From Sanderia malayensis (Eukaryota > Cnidaria > Scyphozoa > Semaeostomeae > Pelagiidae): a stretch of DNA of 64,000 nt. The first letter of the stretch is position 1; every line of letters begins with the position of its first letter. The position numbers and the translations under genes are program-made. Below the pieces are notes generated by a model. The model saw only the letters and a program-made list of their open reading frames with translations. It made no database searches and was not told where the DNA came from. Shown piece after piece: positions 1 to 11,533 of this stretch. The stretch is taken from contig RQOL01000872.1 in assembly GCA_013076295.1 (NCBI GenBank), forward strand, positions 108,259 through 172,258, given 5' to 3'.

Positions 1-3000
1 GTCTGCGGATACTGCTGCATGTTAGCTTGTTGCATCGAAGGCTGTTGGTTGATCGGCTTTTGCATTGATGTCTGTTTGAAGGCCACATCTGTTGAGCTTT
101 CAATTACCAATCCGCCTGATTGGCTGGCCTAATTAAGAAACAAATCCAATGGCATCAAATAAAAAGCAGCAAAATGCCCAAATGAGAACGCTTATTCTTG
201 CTTTATCAAAGTCTTCATAAACAGATACAAGTACTTGTCTTCCTAAAGCCTGGTTTCCATATAGTCGCAGAGTGTTGCAGGATGTCGCAGACTTTGGCGA
301 CACTCTGCGACAAATGGAAACCATACAGTCTACTCTCAATAAGTGGAACCTGCACGGGACCGAAAAAAATGATTCCACTTATCCGAATTTTAGGTTTGTT
401 AATGCAAATCCAAGGGACCGGGGAAATTGGTTCTACCCACTAATCCGGGGTTCCACTATCAAGAGTAGACTGTATTTTCATGCATGGAGACATTCTGCAA
501 CACCCAGCGGCAACCTGCAACACTTTGTGACTATATAGAACAAGGCTGAAATATTACTGAGATAACCTGCAGGTCATTGGAATAGCATTAATCTTACCGA
601 TGGTGGTATGAATCCTGAATTGGCAGTTGCTACTTCCGAAATAAATTGCGCGACCTGTGGAAAGAAATAACAATTACTAAAACATCACGGAAACCAACTC
701 AATCGCTATAGATATACAGTATGAAATATCAATTATATTATATTATGTCTAATTTAGCCTACAACACTATATACAATCGCAATACAGTATAATATAGCAT
801 AGTATAACATAGCATAGTACAGTATAGCAGAGTAGAGTAGAACATAGTATAGCATAGCATAGCATAGTATGGTAGTAGAGCATGGTGTAATATAGCATAG
901 TCTAGCATAGTCTAGTATAGTATAGTATAGTATAGTATAGTATAACACACTGTAGCATAGCATGGCATAGTACAGTATAGAGTAGAGAGTATAGAAAGCA
1001 TAGTGCTATTGACCTGCATTGTAAGGTATAGATTTGCTTAATATAGTATAGTCTAATTTCTTGCAAATATTGAATCCTATGAAAAACCTCTTTCCAAGCT
1101 TTCCTACCTTATCGTTATTCATATTCGCTTGATTGTTTACTTGACCACCACCATCCTGTTTGTTTCTCTGTGAATCTGGTCTACCTCTCTGCTTCCCAAA
1201 CTGTCCATCTATGCGTTCATTGTTACGTCTTTCAGCTATACTTTCATCTTCCTTCCCACTCCGTCTTTCTCTTTCCATGATTTTCTTTTCATGTCCTTTT
1301 CCTTCTCGCTTCACCCGTCCAAACTTTTCCTTCGTTCGTTCTTGATTTCCAGCCTTCTGATGATTCTTTTCCCTTGCTTCATCATACGCCATCATATCTG
1401 GATATCCTCGGCCTTTTCTATCATAATTGCGCTGGTCATCTTGGTAATCTCTGCTGCCTTGGTCGTACAAACTCCTTTGATTGCGACCAGCGTTCCTCCG
1501 ATCATTGCCGTAATTGGATCTCTGTGGTCGCCTCTGGTCGCTTCTTGCATTTCCCATGTCCTTCTGCTCGTCTAGCCTCATCCGCCTGTCAAGCAATTCA
1601 ATTACATTGTCTATATCTTTATCAACATGTCGTTCGGTTTTCTTTCTTTTATTCTCTTTCTCATCTTCTTTCTTTCCACCTTCAACAGCGCGTCCACTCT
1701 GATTCGACTCCTTGTGGCTACATTCCTTTGCACCTTTATCACTATTCGGTCTTTGGTCGGGCTTTGTACCTTTCGTTGTCACTCCCTCCCCTCTTTGACC
1801 GTGCCTGAGTCTTTCCATTCGGGGAGGTAGATCTCGTTTCCCAAAGTCATGAGCTTGTTGTTGTTGTTGTTGTTGCTGTTGTTTTTGTTGTTCTTTGGGA
1901 CGCAATTGCTTGCCTTCACTTCCACCAGGTTTTTCTTTATCCCGCCTGCTTTGGGTTCTTTTAGGTGCAGGGGTAACTTTTTCTTCATTCCTCATTTTAT
2001 CTTCATTCCTCATTTTACCTTCATCCTTCATTTTATCTCCATTCTTTATTTTATCTTCATTCTTAATTTTATCTTCATTTTTCACTTTATCTTCGCTCTT
2101 CATTTTATCTTCATTCTTCATTTTGTCTTCATTCTTCATTTTATCTTCATTCTTCGTTTTATCTTCTTTCTTCATTTTATCTTCATTATTCATTCTATCG
2201 CGCAAAAATTTTTCGTTCTCGCGTTTCTTCTTTGGGTTTTTCTCTATAGAAATGACATAACATTGATTTATAATATACCATATGTTGTATACATTCATTT
2301 GACATCTCCAAACTATTTCAACATCACTATTGTTCAGCGATTCATTTTATATTCAATCATATCGCGATATCCATAAAAATGATCGACAACAAGTAACGAA
2401 CATCGTGTGCAGCTGAACCTCGACACTTCAAACGAGTGGGTGAAACAAAAATTTGATTCGAGTGAACCAGAGTTTAGATCTAAATCAAGAGAGTTAGAAA
2501 ATTGTGCAATTGTGAAATTTGTCTTGTTAAAAATTAGTTAGTCAACTTATTGATGTTCAGTTACATCAACAACAACTAAAATGTCTACAAACCTTCGCTT
2601 TTCCAAATTTTCTTTTCTTCTGACGATTTAATCTGCTTCTCGTGCTGGAAGCCTGGGGGCTTTGCCTTTTGGCTAAGTTTAGATTTTGTTTCTAAACAGA
2701 GGAAAGTATGGTGTCTTTACTATAGTCATTGTTTCTCACATTTCATATGTTCATCAAAAATTTACTCAATTCGTTGTACTCAAGAGAGAAAAACTACGCC
2801 ATAAACTTGCAAAGTTTCCATAAAAACTTTCAAACTCAACCATTCTGAGCCATTCTGCAACTGATTACAATAAACATATGGAGACACATCCTTTGCATTT
2901 TTAAATGTAGCCAGAGAAGTCATAATGCAACAAGAAAAATGTATTTGAAAGTAGACACTGCTGAATCGGCATAAAAACACTCTTGACTTCGCCATCGCTT

Positions 3001-5847
3001 GGACCCGATTTTACAAACCATTTTACGAACCACCACTTAACAAACCACTGTAGCACGCTGTCAATGTTGACAAGCAAAACAAGATAACTACTCAACAAGC
3101 AACGATTGAGACCTGTTGTCATAATTAAAATGAGAAAATAGCTCCACAAACCTTTAATCTTGATTACTCCACCTGTTGACTGGGGTCTCTTGTTGGCAAA
3201 TGAGTTTTCATCAAATGGTACAAATAATGGAGGACCACCTTCGGCCATGAGTACTTTGCGTTGGATTTTGCTGACATTCTGCAATCAAGAATTAGACAAT
3301 GATACAAATTTCAACAATAAGGCAACACAAAGGCAAATACACAATAACTTGTGACACTGAATAGCTGGTGTGATAAAATGCATGATCACAAACTCTACAA
3401 GACGGATCTATGGGAATCTATACTAAGAACAGGCGTATCTGTGATGGTAAAAAACGACAAAGCAAGATTGTGCACTCATTCAAGAATGCACTGAATTCGA
3501 TATAAAATGGTGCAGCTCTCCTCCTAGAGCTTCGATAAACAAACATTGGTGTCTGTAGTATAATCCTTTTGTCTCCAAGCACAGTAAGGGACGGGTCATT
3601 AATTCTTGCCAGGGCGGAAGACATCTGGGAGGACATCTGGTACAACCAGCGATTGTACCAAATAATTTGAAAAATGAATGATAATTAATAAATAATGATG
3701 ACTCATCTATTGTCCTTGCAAGTTGCTCAAGAGCATTGGTTGATGCAAAACATCAAGGGATGCATTCTAACCTGAGATATCTCCCACTTTGATACAAGAT
3801 GGGGCACCTCTCCTCCTAGAACTTTGATACTGCTTTGACTGAGAAGTAGAAAACCATGCTCCAAAGTAATTTTCCCATTCAGACATATCTTTGTGCCAGG
3901 ATGTGTAGACAAACTAAACAGAATAAAGCAAAGTATGATATTTACAAAATCATTATCAGCCATCCTTCTGACTAAAAAAACAAGACCTAGATGTTAATGG
4001 CTTTCACAGATGTCTCATATGAGAACATCAGCATCAAAGTGATTGAGCTACTAAGATATCCAAGCAACAGTTTGATAAAACAATAGAAAACAAATCCAAC
4101 ATCTACCTTAATGCTTGTATTGGTTCGATTTCAATGGCAGTGCAGTTAATGACACTATCAGACAAAAGGAATCTTAGCATTCGAGGGGCAACTGTGGAGT
4201 CTTCTTTGGCATTCGGAGCTGAGATATTTCTGATTCTTTGAATCTGAAGAACAATGGGGCCATTGATCTGGAAAAACCAAAAAATATATCATAAATACTA
4301 TGCTTGATATGTTATTAAAGTCTCCATACATTTTATGCATTTTTTATAAAAACAGTTGGTTACAGTTTCAGCTTAGAAGTTCTTAATTTTTCATAAACCT
4401 TTAGCCTCAAGTAATCCTTAATTTGTGTGCACAGCTGTGTCTGGGCATAAGAATTACTTAATAAAGTAATTCAGGCCTATGCATTAGATGCTGCACCTTT
4501 AACTTTTATTGTATTCTGTTGTCCTGCTGCAAATTTGTTGTTTTTCAATTGTTGCTTTCATTTCTTGAGTTCTGTTGAATCTCAGCTTGTTATGTTTCTG
4601 ATGTTTTTCTTATTTTTGTGCAAATTTTAGCCTAATGTTTCCTATAAATGTTGCTGTCATGAACAAAGCATGTACCTAAAACAGTTAAGAAGTTGTACTC
4701 CTGAATTTCTGCATAATTTTACAAATTAAAAGGGAATTTCTTGAGCCTTACTTCTGTTATCTTCCCTTTGTTGATATCAGCTGGTAAAACTTGTTTTCCA
4801 ATCTCTCTTAGATCAGTCTTGGAAATAAAGAAAAAAACAAGCTATTGAGATGGTACCTGTATAATTCTCTCACTCACAACATGAATCAAATAGGGCAGAC
4901 AACTTACATGCATTAGTTACTTACATGCAATGCATTACGGATGATTTCGTTCTTAGATGGTTTGTCACTGGAGCAAATATTCTTGCAATAATTAAATCCT
5001 TTTTCAGAAAGAAACCTGCAAATATGAATCACAAAGATATCATGGTAAAGATGAGATTATACAAAGTTTCAATATGTTATTTGGTTTAGTTAAGGTAGGT
5101 ATATGAGATACAAAGAATAGGTTAATTCCATGTATATTAGATTTTGTGTCACATCATATCACATGGCACTTACACATGGATTCATAGATGCAGACCACAT
5201 GGGGGCTTGGGGACTTGACTATTCCTCTAGGTAGCCCAATTTGGGAAGTTCAATTCCACCAAACAAGGATTAGGAGATGCAAATTAATGACTTAAGTTCA
5301 TTAAAAAATCACAAATCGAACAGCTAATGTGATAATATTGGGTATATATTATTTTCTGTTTCATTTAAATGCTTTGTTTTTAATGGATCATATATGATTG
5401 GTAATGTACGCAGTAAAATTTATTTAAATTTATTTGTCAGGGTGAAATTGATTTTAATGAGGCCCCCTTCAGAAAATTATAAGTCGGCAGTACCCTTTCA
5501 CTTGGAGGATAAAAGGGGCAATAGAAATACAAGATACAACTATATATTGGTTATATACTAATACAAACAAAACTTCCTAAAAGCAATTAATCGGCGTTTA
5601 TATCAGCGCAGAAACAACTCATAATTCATAGTTTTTGCTTCTCTTTAAAACCTTTCCCAAGGCCTATTAAATTCACCCTCGTGAGCTTAGCTCAGCCTGC
5701 CATCTGACAACCTTAATGATATCTACCATTAGTACTTGCAAATAATTAATAGGCCAATCAAACTAGGGACTAGGTAAAGCACATGTTGAACGAATAATAA
5801 TCATTGAATAAAAACAATTACCATCCATCCTTTTCTAGCTGCTCCAT
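1..5847 (-). CDS. TDRD3: TDRD3-like Tudor-domain protein gene, 3' part missing
   Basis: TDRD3 is the scaffold that holds topoisomerase III beta and reads methyl-arginine marks through a Tudor domain. Eight exons join in phase: 5822-5847, 4925-5015, 4752-4817, 4107-4267, 3772-3913, 3152-3278, 1108-2243 and 1-128 (open at the window edge). The start is the ATG at 5847. The first exons give FLSEKGF, TDLREIGKQVLPADIN, VLQIQRIRN, APRMLRF, PGTKICLNGKI, VLGGEVPHLVSKW and EGGPPLFVPF. As I recall the human protein, these match the TDRD3 DUF1767 and OB-fold region in order and spacing. The 1136-nt exon encodes a charged, repeat-rich stretch with KNEDKM hexapeptides and polyglutamine. The last visible exon is glutamine-rich. 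No UBA domain is evident, and the Tudor domain would lie left of the window. Family identity is strong; completeness is unknown. Confidence 0.9.
249..545. mobile_element. Foldback / MITE-like element with inverted ends
   Basis: The left end (249-288) and the reverse complement of the right end (507-545) share a long imperfect inverted repeat that includes TATAGTC and AGTGTTGCAGG. The left 73 bp (251-323) also fold on themselves, with TGGTTTCCAT at both tips. There is no coding capacity. It looks like a non-autonomous DNA transposon later split by the inner element at 326-472. Confidence 0.5.
326..472. mobile_element. 147-bp TA-flanked MITE nested in a foldback element
   Basis: The element starts CAGTCTACTC and ends with its exact complement GAGTAGACTG. 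It is flanked on both sides by TA (324-325 and 473-474), the target duplication of Tc1/mariner-type elements. The inverted ends extend about 24 bp with a few mismatches. It carries no transposase. Confidence 0.7.
744..1000. repeat. TATAG/CATAG pentamer-type satellite
   Basis: The stretch is built almost wholly from AGTATAGCAT-type 5- and 10-bp words with small variations. The tyrosine- and leucine-rich minus-strand ORF over it is a by-product of the repeat and not a gene. Confidence 0.8.
1855..1890 (-). repeat. CAA/CAG run encoding polyglutamine in TDRD3 exon 7
   Basis: On the minus strand the run encodes about ten glutamines within the charged middle of the TDRD3-like protein. It is a trinucleotide tract likely to vary in length. 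Confidence 0.8.
1979..2200 (-). repeat. 18-bp coding minisatellite (KNEDKM repeats)
   Basis: About twelve near-identical 18-bp units encode the hexapeptide KNEDKM and variants such as RNEDKM and KKEDKT. The units stay in frame with the TDRD3-like exon 7, so this is an internal coding repeat. It forms a highly charged, probably disordered segment. Confidence 0.85.
2244..3151 (-). other. TDRD3 intron 6
   Basis: The intron joins exon 6 (leaving one G) to exon 7 (starting AG), making a GAG codon across the splice. No further exon, RNA gene or transposon is evident. A short U2-like stretch near 2640-2671 was considered and not accepted. Confidence 0.65.
3500..3645 (-). pseudogene. Degenerate duplicate of TDRD3 exon 5
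   Basis: Between TDRD3 exons 5 and 6 lies a second, decayed copy of exon 5. It keeps the LGGEL core (compare LGGEV in the true exon) and the CCTGGCA motif at the start of the OB segment. In the exon-5 frame it has two stop codons right after the PGKN residues. It reads partly open in another frame, so use as an alternative exon is not excluded. Confidence 0.55.
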
Positions 5848-6275
5848 CTTTGCTCACAAATGCATAAAGTCGTCAAAGCACAAACGCAAAACTAAAATAA
5901 CTTCTTGTTCACCTCCGCAGGAATCCTCCTGGTGGCATGGTGAATGAATTTTGTACCTGCACTGCACGTTATTCTCTCTATCTCTCCCACTCTTGTGGAC
6001 AGTATTCAATGATAGTTTTCAAATGAAGCATCATTTGAACCGATTTCAAATTAATTTTGGGGCACACACCACACGACTCTTGAAAAGAAACTGCTTCATA
6101 AAAAAATAAAACAAGGATGGGAAATAATATAAGAAATTTAGTATATCCAGATTAAAAATACTCAAAAAACTAAACTTAGTGAGCAAAAGTTACGCACCAG
6201 CTGATGAAAAGTGGCGTCTAAAGTTGCTCAAAGTCCAACTTCTTCCTCGTCTTACCCGGACGATGTACATCTATA
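5848..6275. other. Upstream region of the TDRD3-like gene
   Basis: This stretch precedes the TDRD3-like start codon on the minus strand and should contain its promoter and 5' untranslated region. I see no clear TATA box, RNA gene or ORF. Confidence 0.4.
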
Positions 6276-6593
6276 CCGTAAATCCTCCAATTGGCCCCCC
6301 CCCCTCGAATAAGCCCCCACCCATAACATGCTGATATTTGCGTACAACTAATATTCTTCTAGCAGTTTTTCACCAATATCTGAGCATTCTTCTGATTATC
6401 TGTGTATGCAAAACATGCAAAATACTTCGCTGGAACAACTAAACCATTTCCCGTGTCTTTTCCCAGTAACAACATCAAATTTTGTGCCATATTTCAGATA
6501 GATTCATAAGCCCCCCCCCCCCCTCCAATACGCCCCCCTCTGAAAATGTCACAAATAAATAAGCCCCCAGAGGGCTAATTCGAGGATTTATGG
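6276..6593. mobile_element. 318-bp MITE with TA target duplication
   Basis: The left end reads CCGTAAATCCTCCAATTGG; the complemented right end reads CCATAAATCCTCGAATTAG. TA flanks both sides (6274-6275 and 6594-6595). Inside are long C runs and repeated AATAAGCCCCC words. There is no transposase ORF, so it is non-autonomous. Confidence 0.75.
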
Positions 6594-6869
6594 TACACAA
6601 ATAGCTAAGAAAACAACTGTTGCGAAATATTGGGCAAAAAAAGATGCAGTAAAACGGCAATGATACCGTGGCAGAGGATTTCAGCCGAGCAAAAAACCCG
6701 AGTGTCCATACCTATAACATTATTACGTTTACGTTTCTATATACATCATTCACGTTTTTATATAAATATCTCCAATATCTCTAACAAACTTGTGGCGCGA
6801 TGTCTGAATACTAAATCAAAATTTTTTCCCAGCAGGTACGAAAGCAGCCATCGTAGCGGCAACAGTGGA
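6594..6869. other. Left flank of the tandem array
   Basis: Most of this stretch shows no gene. Its last 34 bases (about 6836-6869, GTACGAAAGCAGCCAT and onward) resemble 27664-27697 inside unit 2. The array therefore once extended further left, or its first junction is a deletion. Confidence 0.5.
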
Positions 6870-6942
6870 ATGATTGGTGTTGTGAATTTAAGCAGCGGTT
6901 GTCGCAGTGTGGCCATAAACCATACCAGCATTTCATTGTTTA

Positions 6943-6950
6943 TGACGTCA
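6943..6950. promoter_or_regulatory. CRE-like palindrome TGACGTCA upstream of gene X (unit 1)
   Basis: A perfect CREB/ATF palindrome lies 175 bp before the gene X start codon, followed at about 6970-6983 by a TATA-like TATAGATATATAAG. Both are kept in all four units. Confidence 0.5.
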
Positions 6951-7124
6951 AATAAATAATAATGTTGCTATAGATATATAAGATAAACAACCATCACAAA
7001 TTCAGTTGCAATTTCGCAATTTCCAAAGTGCACACAGGAGAGACCCTATTCAATTTCAATCGCTAAACAATAAATTTTTCCATTTATTTGGGATAAATTG
7101 AGCATCAAAAGTCGAAATTTGAAA

Positions 7125-10100
7125 ATGGAATACAGCATTCGAAAATCGATCGCTAAACTCAAAGCTTCGCTTGAAAAACCATCACAATATTATGCCGAGG
7201 AGAAGGTAGGACTAATCAATTGATTAACAAACATTGGCACAAATTTTAAAGAACATTTCTCTGCACAATGAACATTTGGTACGAAATGAATGACCAAAAA
7301 ACTGGAGCATATTGTTCCTCCGTTAACTTGTTGGAAATACCGACCCACCTTCAACCTTTGTGGCGAAGAATTTCACGTTTTTCGGTAACTTTAAAGTCTT
7401 ATAAGAAAAAAAGAGATTGCTTTTTGCCTAAAACACGGAAACGTTTCTTAAACTTGCACAGAAATAACGAAATAGCTATGTAATTTATATTGTTAAGTAG
7501 CGTACTGACCAAACACAAACCAGAACTTTAATATGTAGAAGTATTTATTGGTAGAAATAATTTCATAAAAATATGGAAAAACGATATGCGCCATTATTAA
7601 TTAGCTATTGTTGTCTAAGACCAATCACTAGGTCTGGCGCCTATCCCAAAGTGCTTAGCAAGCTAGCGTAACACCCAGATTAACAAAATCAATTTGACTT
7701 ATTTGCATGCAATTCATTTTGTAAATCATTAAGCCTAAATTATAGTACTTTTCATTTAACTTAACGAAATTGATCATATATCATGTTATTTTGAGTCATT
7801 ATTATCACTAATATTCATTTTAACTTTTATTATTAGCTTTACTATCTGGAACGAACTAATGGCAATAAGATTTGGAGAATGTTTAACAGCTTATTGCTTA
7901 ATATAGGTAACATATAACTTTATAACACGTCACTCAGCTTAACAAGTAAACGTGCTTATTGCAGAAGCTAGTTCTACACTTGCATCAGTTGAACAGAAAT
8001 AAATATATACATAAACATTGTTTCTCTAGATTGCCTCTATAGTAGGTTGGCTGATCTGACAGAAGTCAGAGATGATCAGCAGGGCAACATGAAGAAAATG
8101 CAAATGCCTACTTATCGAAAGTTTGCATTCAATAAGGTACATTATATTTCATATTTTCATGGCTCCAGTTGACTTTTATAGTTCCTTTTAATTCTCTTTG
8201 CATTCAGTTTAAGTGCTTGATATAACTCTTACTCTAAAACAGATCAAAGATCATGTCAATGAGATCTTAGAGCACCATGCAGACCTTTATTCAATGGTAA
8301 GATGATGAACTCAAGTTAATTCCAATGCACAATAAAAATAATCTATAATTACAAATCTGTCATCTGGTTTAGACATTTAACAACCTGTAGATCTTATGTA
8401 CAACTATTTCCCATTTATAGATTGCAAGCTACCATATGAGTGTCCGGAACAAGATTCTGGACCTGGCAGCATATGTCAAAAGGATCATGAAAACTTGGGA
8501 CAGGTTCTTTTATGGAATAACATTGATGGTAGGCATTTCTTCACTATTTTTAATGCATGTTAACAAGAAGGCGAATGATGTGAAAGTATCTAGGGCTATG
8601 TTCAGTATCAAAGCAATACAAATTATCTATTTTAGTCACAAGATGATGTCGAAAGACTGGCAGAAGACATCAAAATATTCCATAGAAACTCGTATTTTAA
8701 TACGAGAACATGCTCTAAAAAACTACTGGAGATAAGAGATGATCTGACCGAGGTAATTGCTTCCTGCAAAACAAGAACATACAAGGAAGCACAAGCATGC
8801 TACGACAGAACATCTCACCTATTCAGAATGGAAAGCCTAAAATTTGAGGAAGAATACTTAAATGATTCAGAAGACAGCCTTGCATGTCTGCAGAAAAACA
8901 ACAACAAGCGAAAAGAAAAGAAATCAAAGAAACCAGAAAAGAAGAGGTGTCCGCCAACAAAGCTATCTTCTATGGCAGAAAACAAAGAAGATACATGTTC
9001 TTCGTCTGGCAATGCTAATGTGCATTCAGCACAGGTGAGAAAAATAACTCTTGCTGAATACTTGTCGAGAAAAAGAAGCGATTCTCAATGCCAGTCATCA
9101 AAACAAATGACAAGTATTGAGAATGCAAAAGTCGAAGAAGCTAAGCAATTAGTTGAACCTGAAGCTGAGATGCCAGAAGATTATCAAAGGTTGACAATGA
9201 ATCACAAGGCACCACAGTCGATGAAAAGATCAATTTCTTTGGTGTACAAAGAATATAGGCAAGGCAGCTTGAAGAAAAGAGTTGCTTATCAACAGCATCG
9301 AGCAGAAGCAAAAAGAATTAAGTTATCGCCCGATCAAGAAGAAGAAATGCAAAGGAAAAGAGTGGCAGAAGAGTTCAATACCAACACAAAAAAGATCATG
9401 GAAATCTATTTGTCAAAAAAGAAAAATGAAGCAAAAAGCAAAATCCCAGTTTCAGAATACAGAAGGGATAAGGATCTTGAAATTCAATTTGGAAAACAAC
9501 GGAAAGCTGAGAATGACAACGCAACACTTACGTTTAGAAAGCCAGCCCCTCCAAAGCCAACTAAATTAGGGAGCCATCAATTGCAAGAGAAATGCTGCTG
9601 CAAAGACAAAGGAGACTGCATCATTAATTCCAATTCCAAAAAGACAGGGCTTGGTGCAGGACAATGCTAACGATGCAAAAAAGGTTGCAGTAGACACAGG
9701 ATACTTTGGAACAACCAAAAGAATGTCACAAGATGTGACATTTGGCACTGGCTTTATCCGTTGCTATGTCAGTAAATTAAGGATGGCTGATCAAGCAAAT
9801 AATAAGCGATTTAAAACTGCTGCTACATCGACCAAAAGAGCTGTTCCAGCCATTATCTCACATTCAGCCAGGCCAAAATTCAGCAGTAATACTTGTAGAA
9901 CAGCAAGGCCTGTGGTACGAAAGAGCAAAATGAAAGGGCAAGCATAAACAAGGAAAGAATGCCAAACAGTGTCATTCCAGCGACCAGCCAAGCTATGAAA
10001 ACCGTATCTAAAGTTTCCCTACAGGATTCTAAAAAAAGAAAAAGAAGTGGAAAGGAGGAACAAGCTCAAATAAGTTCCACCACAACAAAACAAATTGCAA

Positions 10101-10294
10101 TTGGCATTCCGCCATTGGCCAAAAGAGTCAAGTTATGCGAAGCTCATCAAAGCAACAGTGACGTGAAGAGATACGACTCCAACTGCAATGAATGCAAATC
10201 GATCAGAAAGAAGAAGCTCGAGAACCTGGTCATTGAAAAGAAAGCCAAAGATGAAGCAAACAAAAAGATGCATTTTTCTAAATTAAATCTATGA
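7125..10294 (+). pseudogene. Gene X copy 1: unrecognised lysine-rich coiled-coil-type protein, frameshifted
   Basis: I do not recognise the family. Exons: 7125-7205 (ATG chosen because MEYSIRKSIAK begins an open frame conserved in the copies), a poorly resolved exon near 7250-7385, 8030-8136, 8243-8296, 8421-8528 and a long last exon 8636-10294. Exons 3-6 join in phase. The amino-terminal part is mixed charged and leucine-rich (KIKDHVNEILEHH, AAYVKRIMKTWDRF), suggesting helices or coiled coil. The rest is lysine/serine-rich with basic clusters such as RKEKKSKKPEKKR and KKRKRSGKEE, typical of nuclear localisation signals. This copy has an extra base near 9588 and lost bases near 9915-9940, plus several extra bases in exon 2. 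A nuclear role is inference from composition only. Confidence 0.6.
7213..7226. promoter_or_regulatory. Perfect palindrome in gene X intron 1
   Basis: TAATCAATTGATTA lies eight bases inside the first intron and is unchanged in all four copies. It holds two inverted TAAT cores like paired homeodomain sites. A regulatory function is unproven. Confidence 0.3.
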
Positions 10295-10731
10295 TGGAAC
10301 TCAGGAGACAATGAAATGCAGCTCACAAACTGCTTCTTAAATTTAACTTTAAATTTATTTAATTACATATATAGATAATCCTAGGTTTTAAAGTAATGTA
10401 TTTATTATGAATGGCAAATATTTTATAAGGCAACTCAATTTATGAGGTTATTTATCAGAATAGTAAATCACAATATTGACTTATAATTGTAATAGTTGAT
10501 TTGCTATGAAAATAAGGCAGACATTGAACTGAACTGTGTGTTTATTTCTTATTGCAACTCTTTCATCACCAAATTACATAAAAGGAGAATAGCACTGCTT
10601 TAAAAGCAAGCAGCATTTGCTCCTAATGACACAGCGAAAATAGAAAGGATTGGAGAACAGAGAGATATTACAGCTGGAACATAAGGAAGAAGTTATAGTA
10701 AATGGAATCAAAGTCAACCACTCAGACTCAC

Positions 10732-10779
10732 CAGCTTCAATGCCAGTTTCTTCCTTAATTTCTCTTATCACAGTATCAC
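10732..10779 (-). pseudogene. Isolated Nudix-box exon of NUDT6-a (unit 1)
   Basis: The exon encodes DTVIREIKEETGIEA, the second half of a Nudix box, with good splice sites on both sides. In this unit the exons that should lie upstream of it (higher coordinates) were removed by the internal deletion near 10966, so it is an orphan. Confidence 0.75.
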
Positions 10780-11226
10780 CTGAAGTAAAGATAACTACAA
10801 TAATACAGAAACAGCTCTTTTTAGCCCTGGGAGGGAGGCTCAACAGAGAGGGGGGCCTGATTCAAAATCTCAACTCAAAAAAGAAGCTTATTAGAGATGG
10901 GAACGTAACAAAAAGTGGGGCTTTTATGGCAGCATATATAAAAATATTAGAAATATACAAGTCATTCTCCAAGACCATTATATTTGCGCATCGATATTCT
11001 GATGTTGACTGCCTGCTTCTGATGCAGCACGAGTACCAAATGAAAAGTCCTTTAAGTTTTTAATATCCCTGTCCTTCGGCCACAACTCGTAGAGTGCATA
11101 AAAAGACAACATTGCATAGCATGAGTAATAGAATTGGTCTCAATTCTAGAGTAACTATTTCATATATATGGGTCAGTGAACACGCTAACACATACGCAAG
11201 ATCCATATGTGATGAATAAGAGAAGA

Positions 11227-11533
11227 TTAAGGTTTTAAAGGTCTATGAAAAATATTGAATGTTTTATCATAAGGTGGAATCCAACTAGTCATTCGCTCTT
11301 ACAATAGCCATTTTTCAAACCTGATAAAGCCAGCGCAGCGACACGCCTTGTAAACGGTGTTGAGTCTTTGGATTGGAGCCAGATAATCAAGTGGTAATCA
11401 TGCGCATTTGGCAATCTCAGTTTCGCATATCTTGATGTCAAATGTCAAAGGTTGAAGGCGACATATGAAGTACAGATCGGACATGTTAAAAGCCACACCA
11501 TGTTGCTGTCGAAATGTCAACAATGCTTTGAAT
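11227..11533 (-). pseudogene. Decayed NUDT6 carboxy-terminal exon (unit 1 tail)
   Basis: It aligns with the intact exon at 28475-28797 but is 16 nt shorter and out of frame, with a clear loss near 11302-11312. It would be the last exon of the NUDT6-a copy of unit 2, which lies upstream on the minus strand. Confidence 0.75.

Larger units (their letters stand above)
129..1107. other. TDRD3 intron 7 with transposon debris and a satellite
   Basis: This intron separates the long charged exon from the glutamine-rich exon of the TDRD3-like gene. It holds nested foldback elements (249-545) and a TATAG-type repeat (about 744-1000). No other gene is visible. The short ORFs here come from repeats. Confidence 0.7.

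Noticed and set aside
754..963. Tyrosine/leucine-rich minus ORF
   Set aside because: It is made entirely of the TATAG-type satellite.
2640..2671. Possible U2 fragment: TGCTTCTCG and GCCTTTTGGCTAAG match the U2 5' end
   Set aside because: The two matches are split by about 21 unrelated bases and nothing after GGCTAAG matches U2. It could be chance or a very decayed insertion; too weak to annotate.
8815..9012. Minus-strand ORF of 65 codons repeated in four copies
   Set aside because: It is the antisense shadow of the gene X last exon; the plus frame has the splice-consistent reading.
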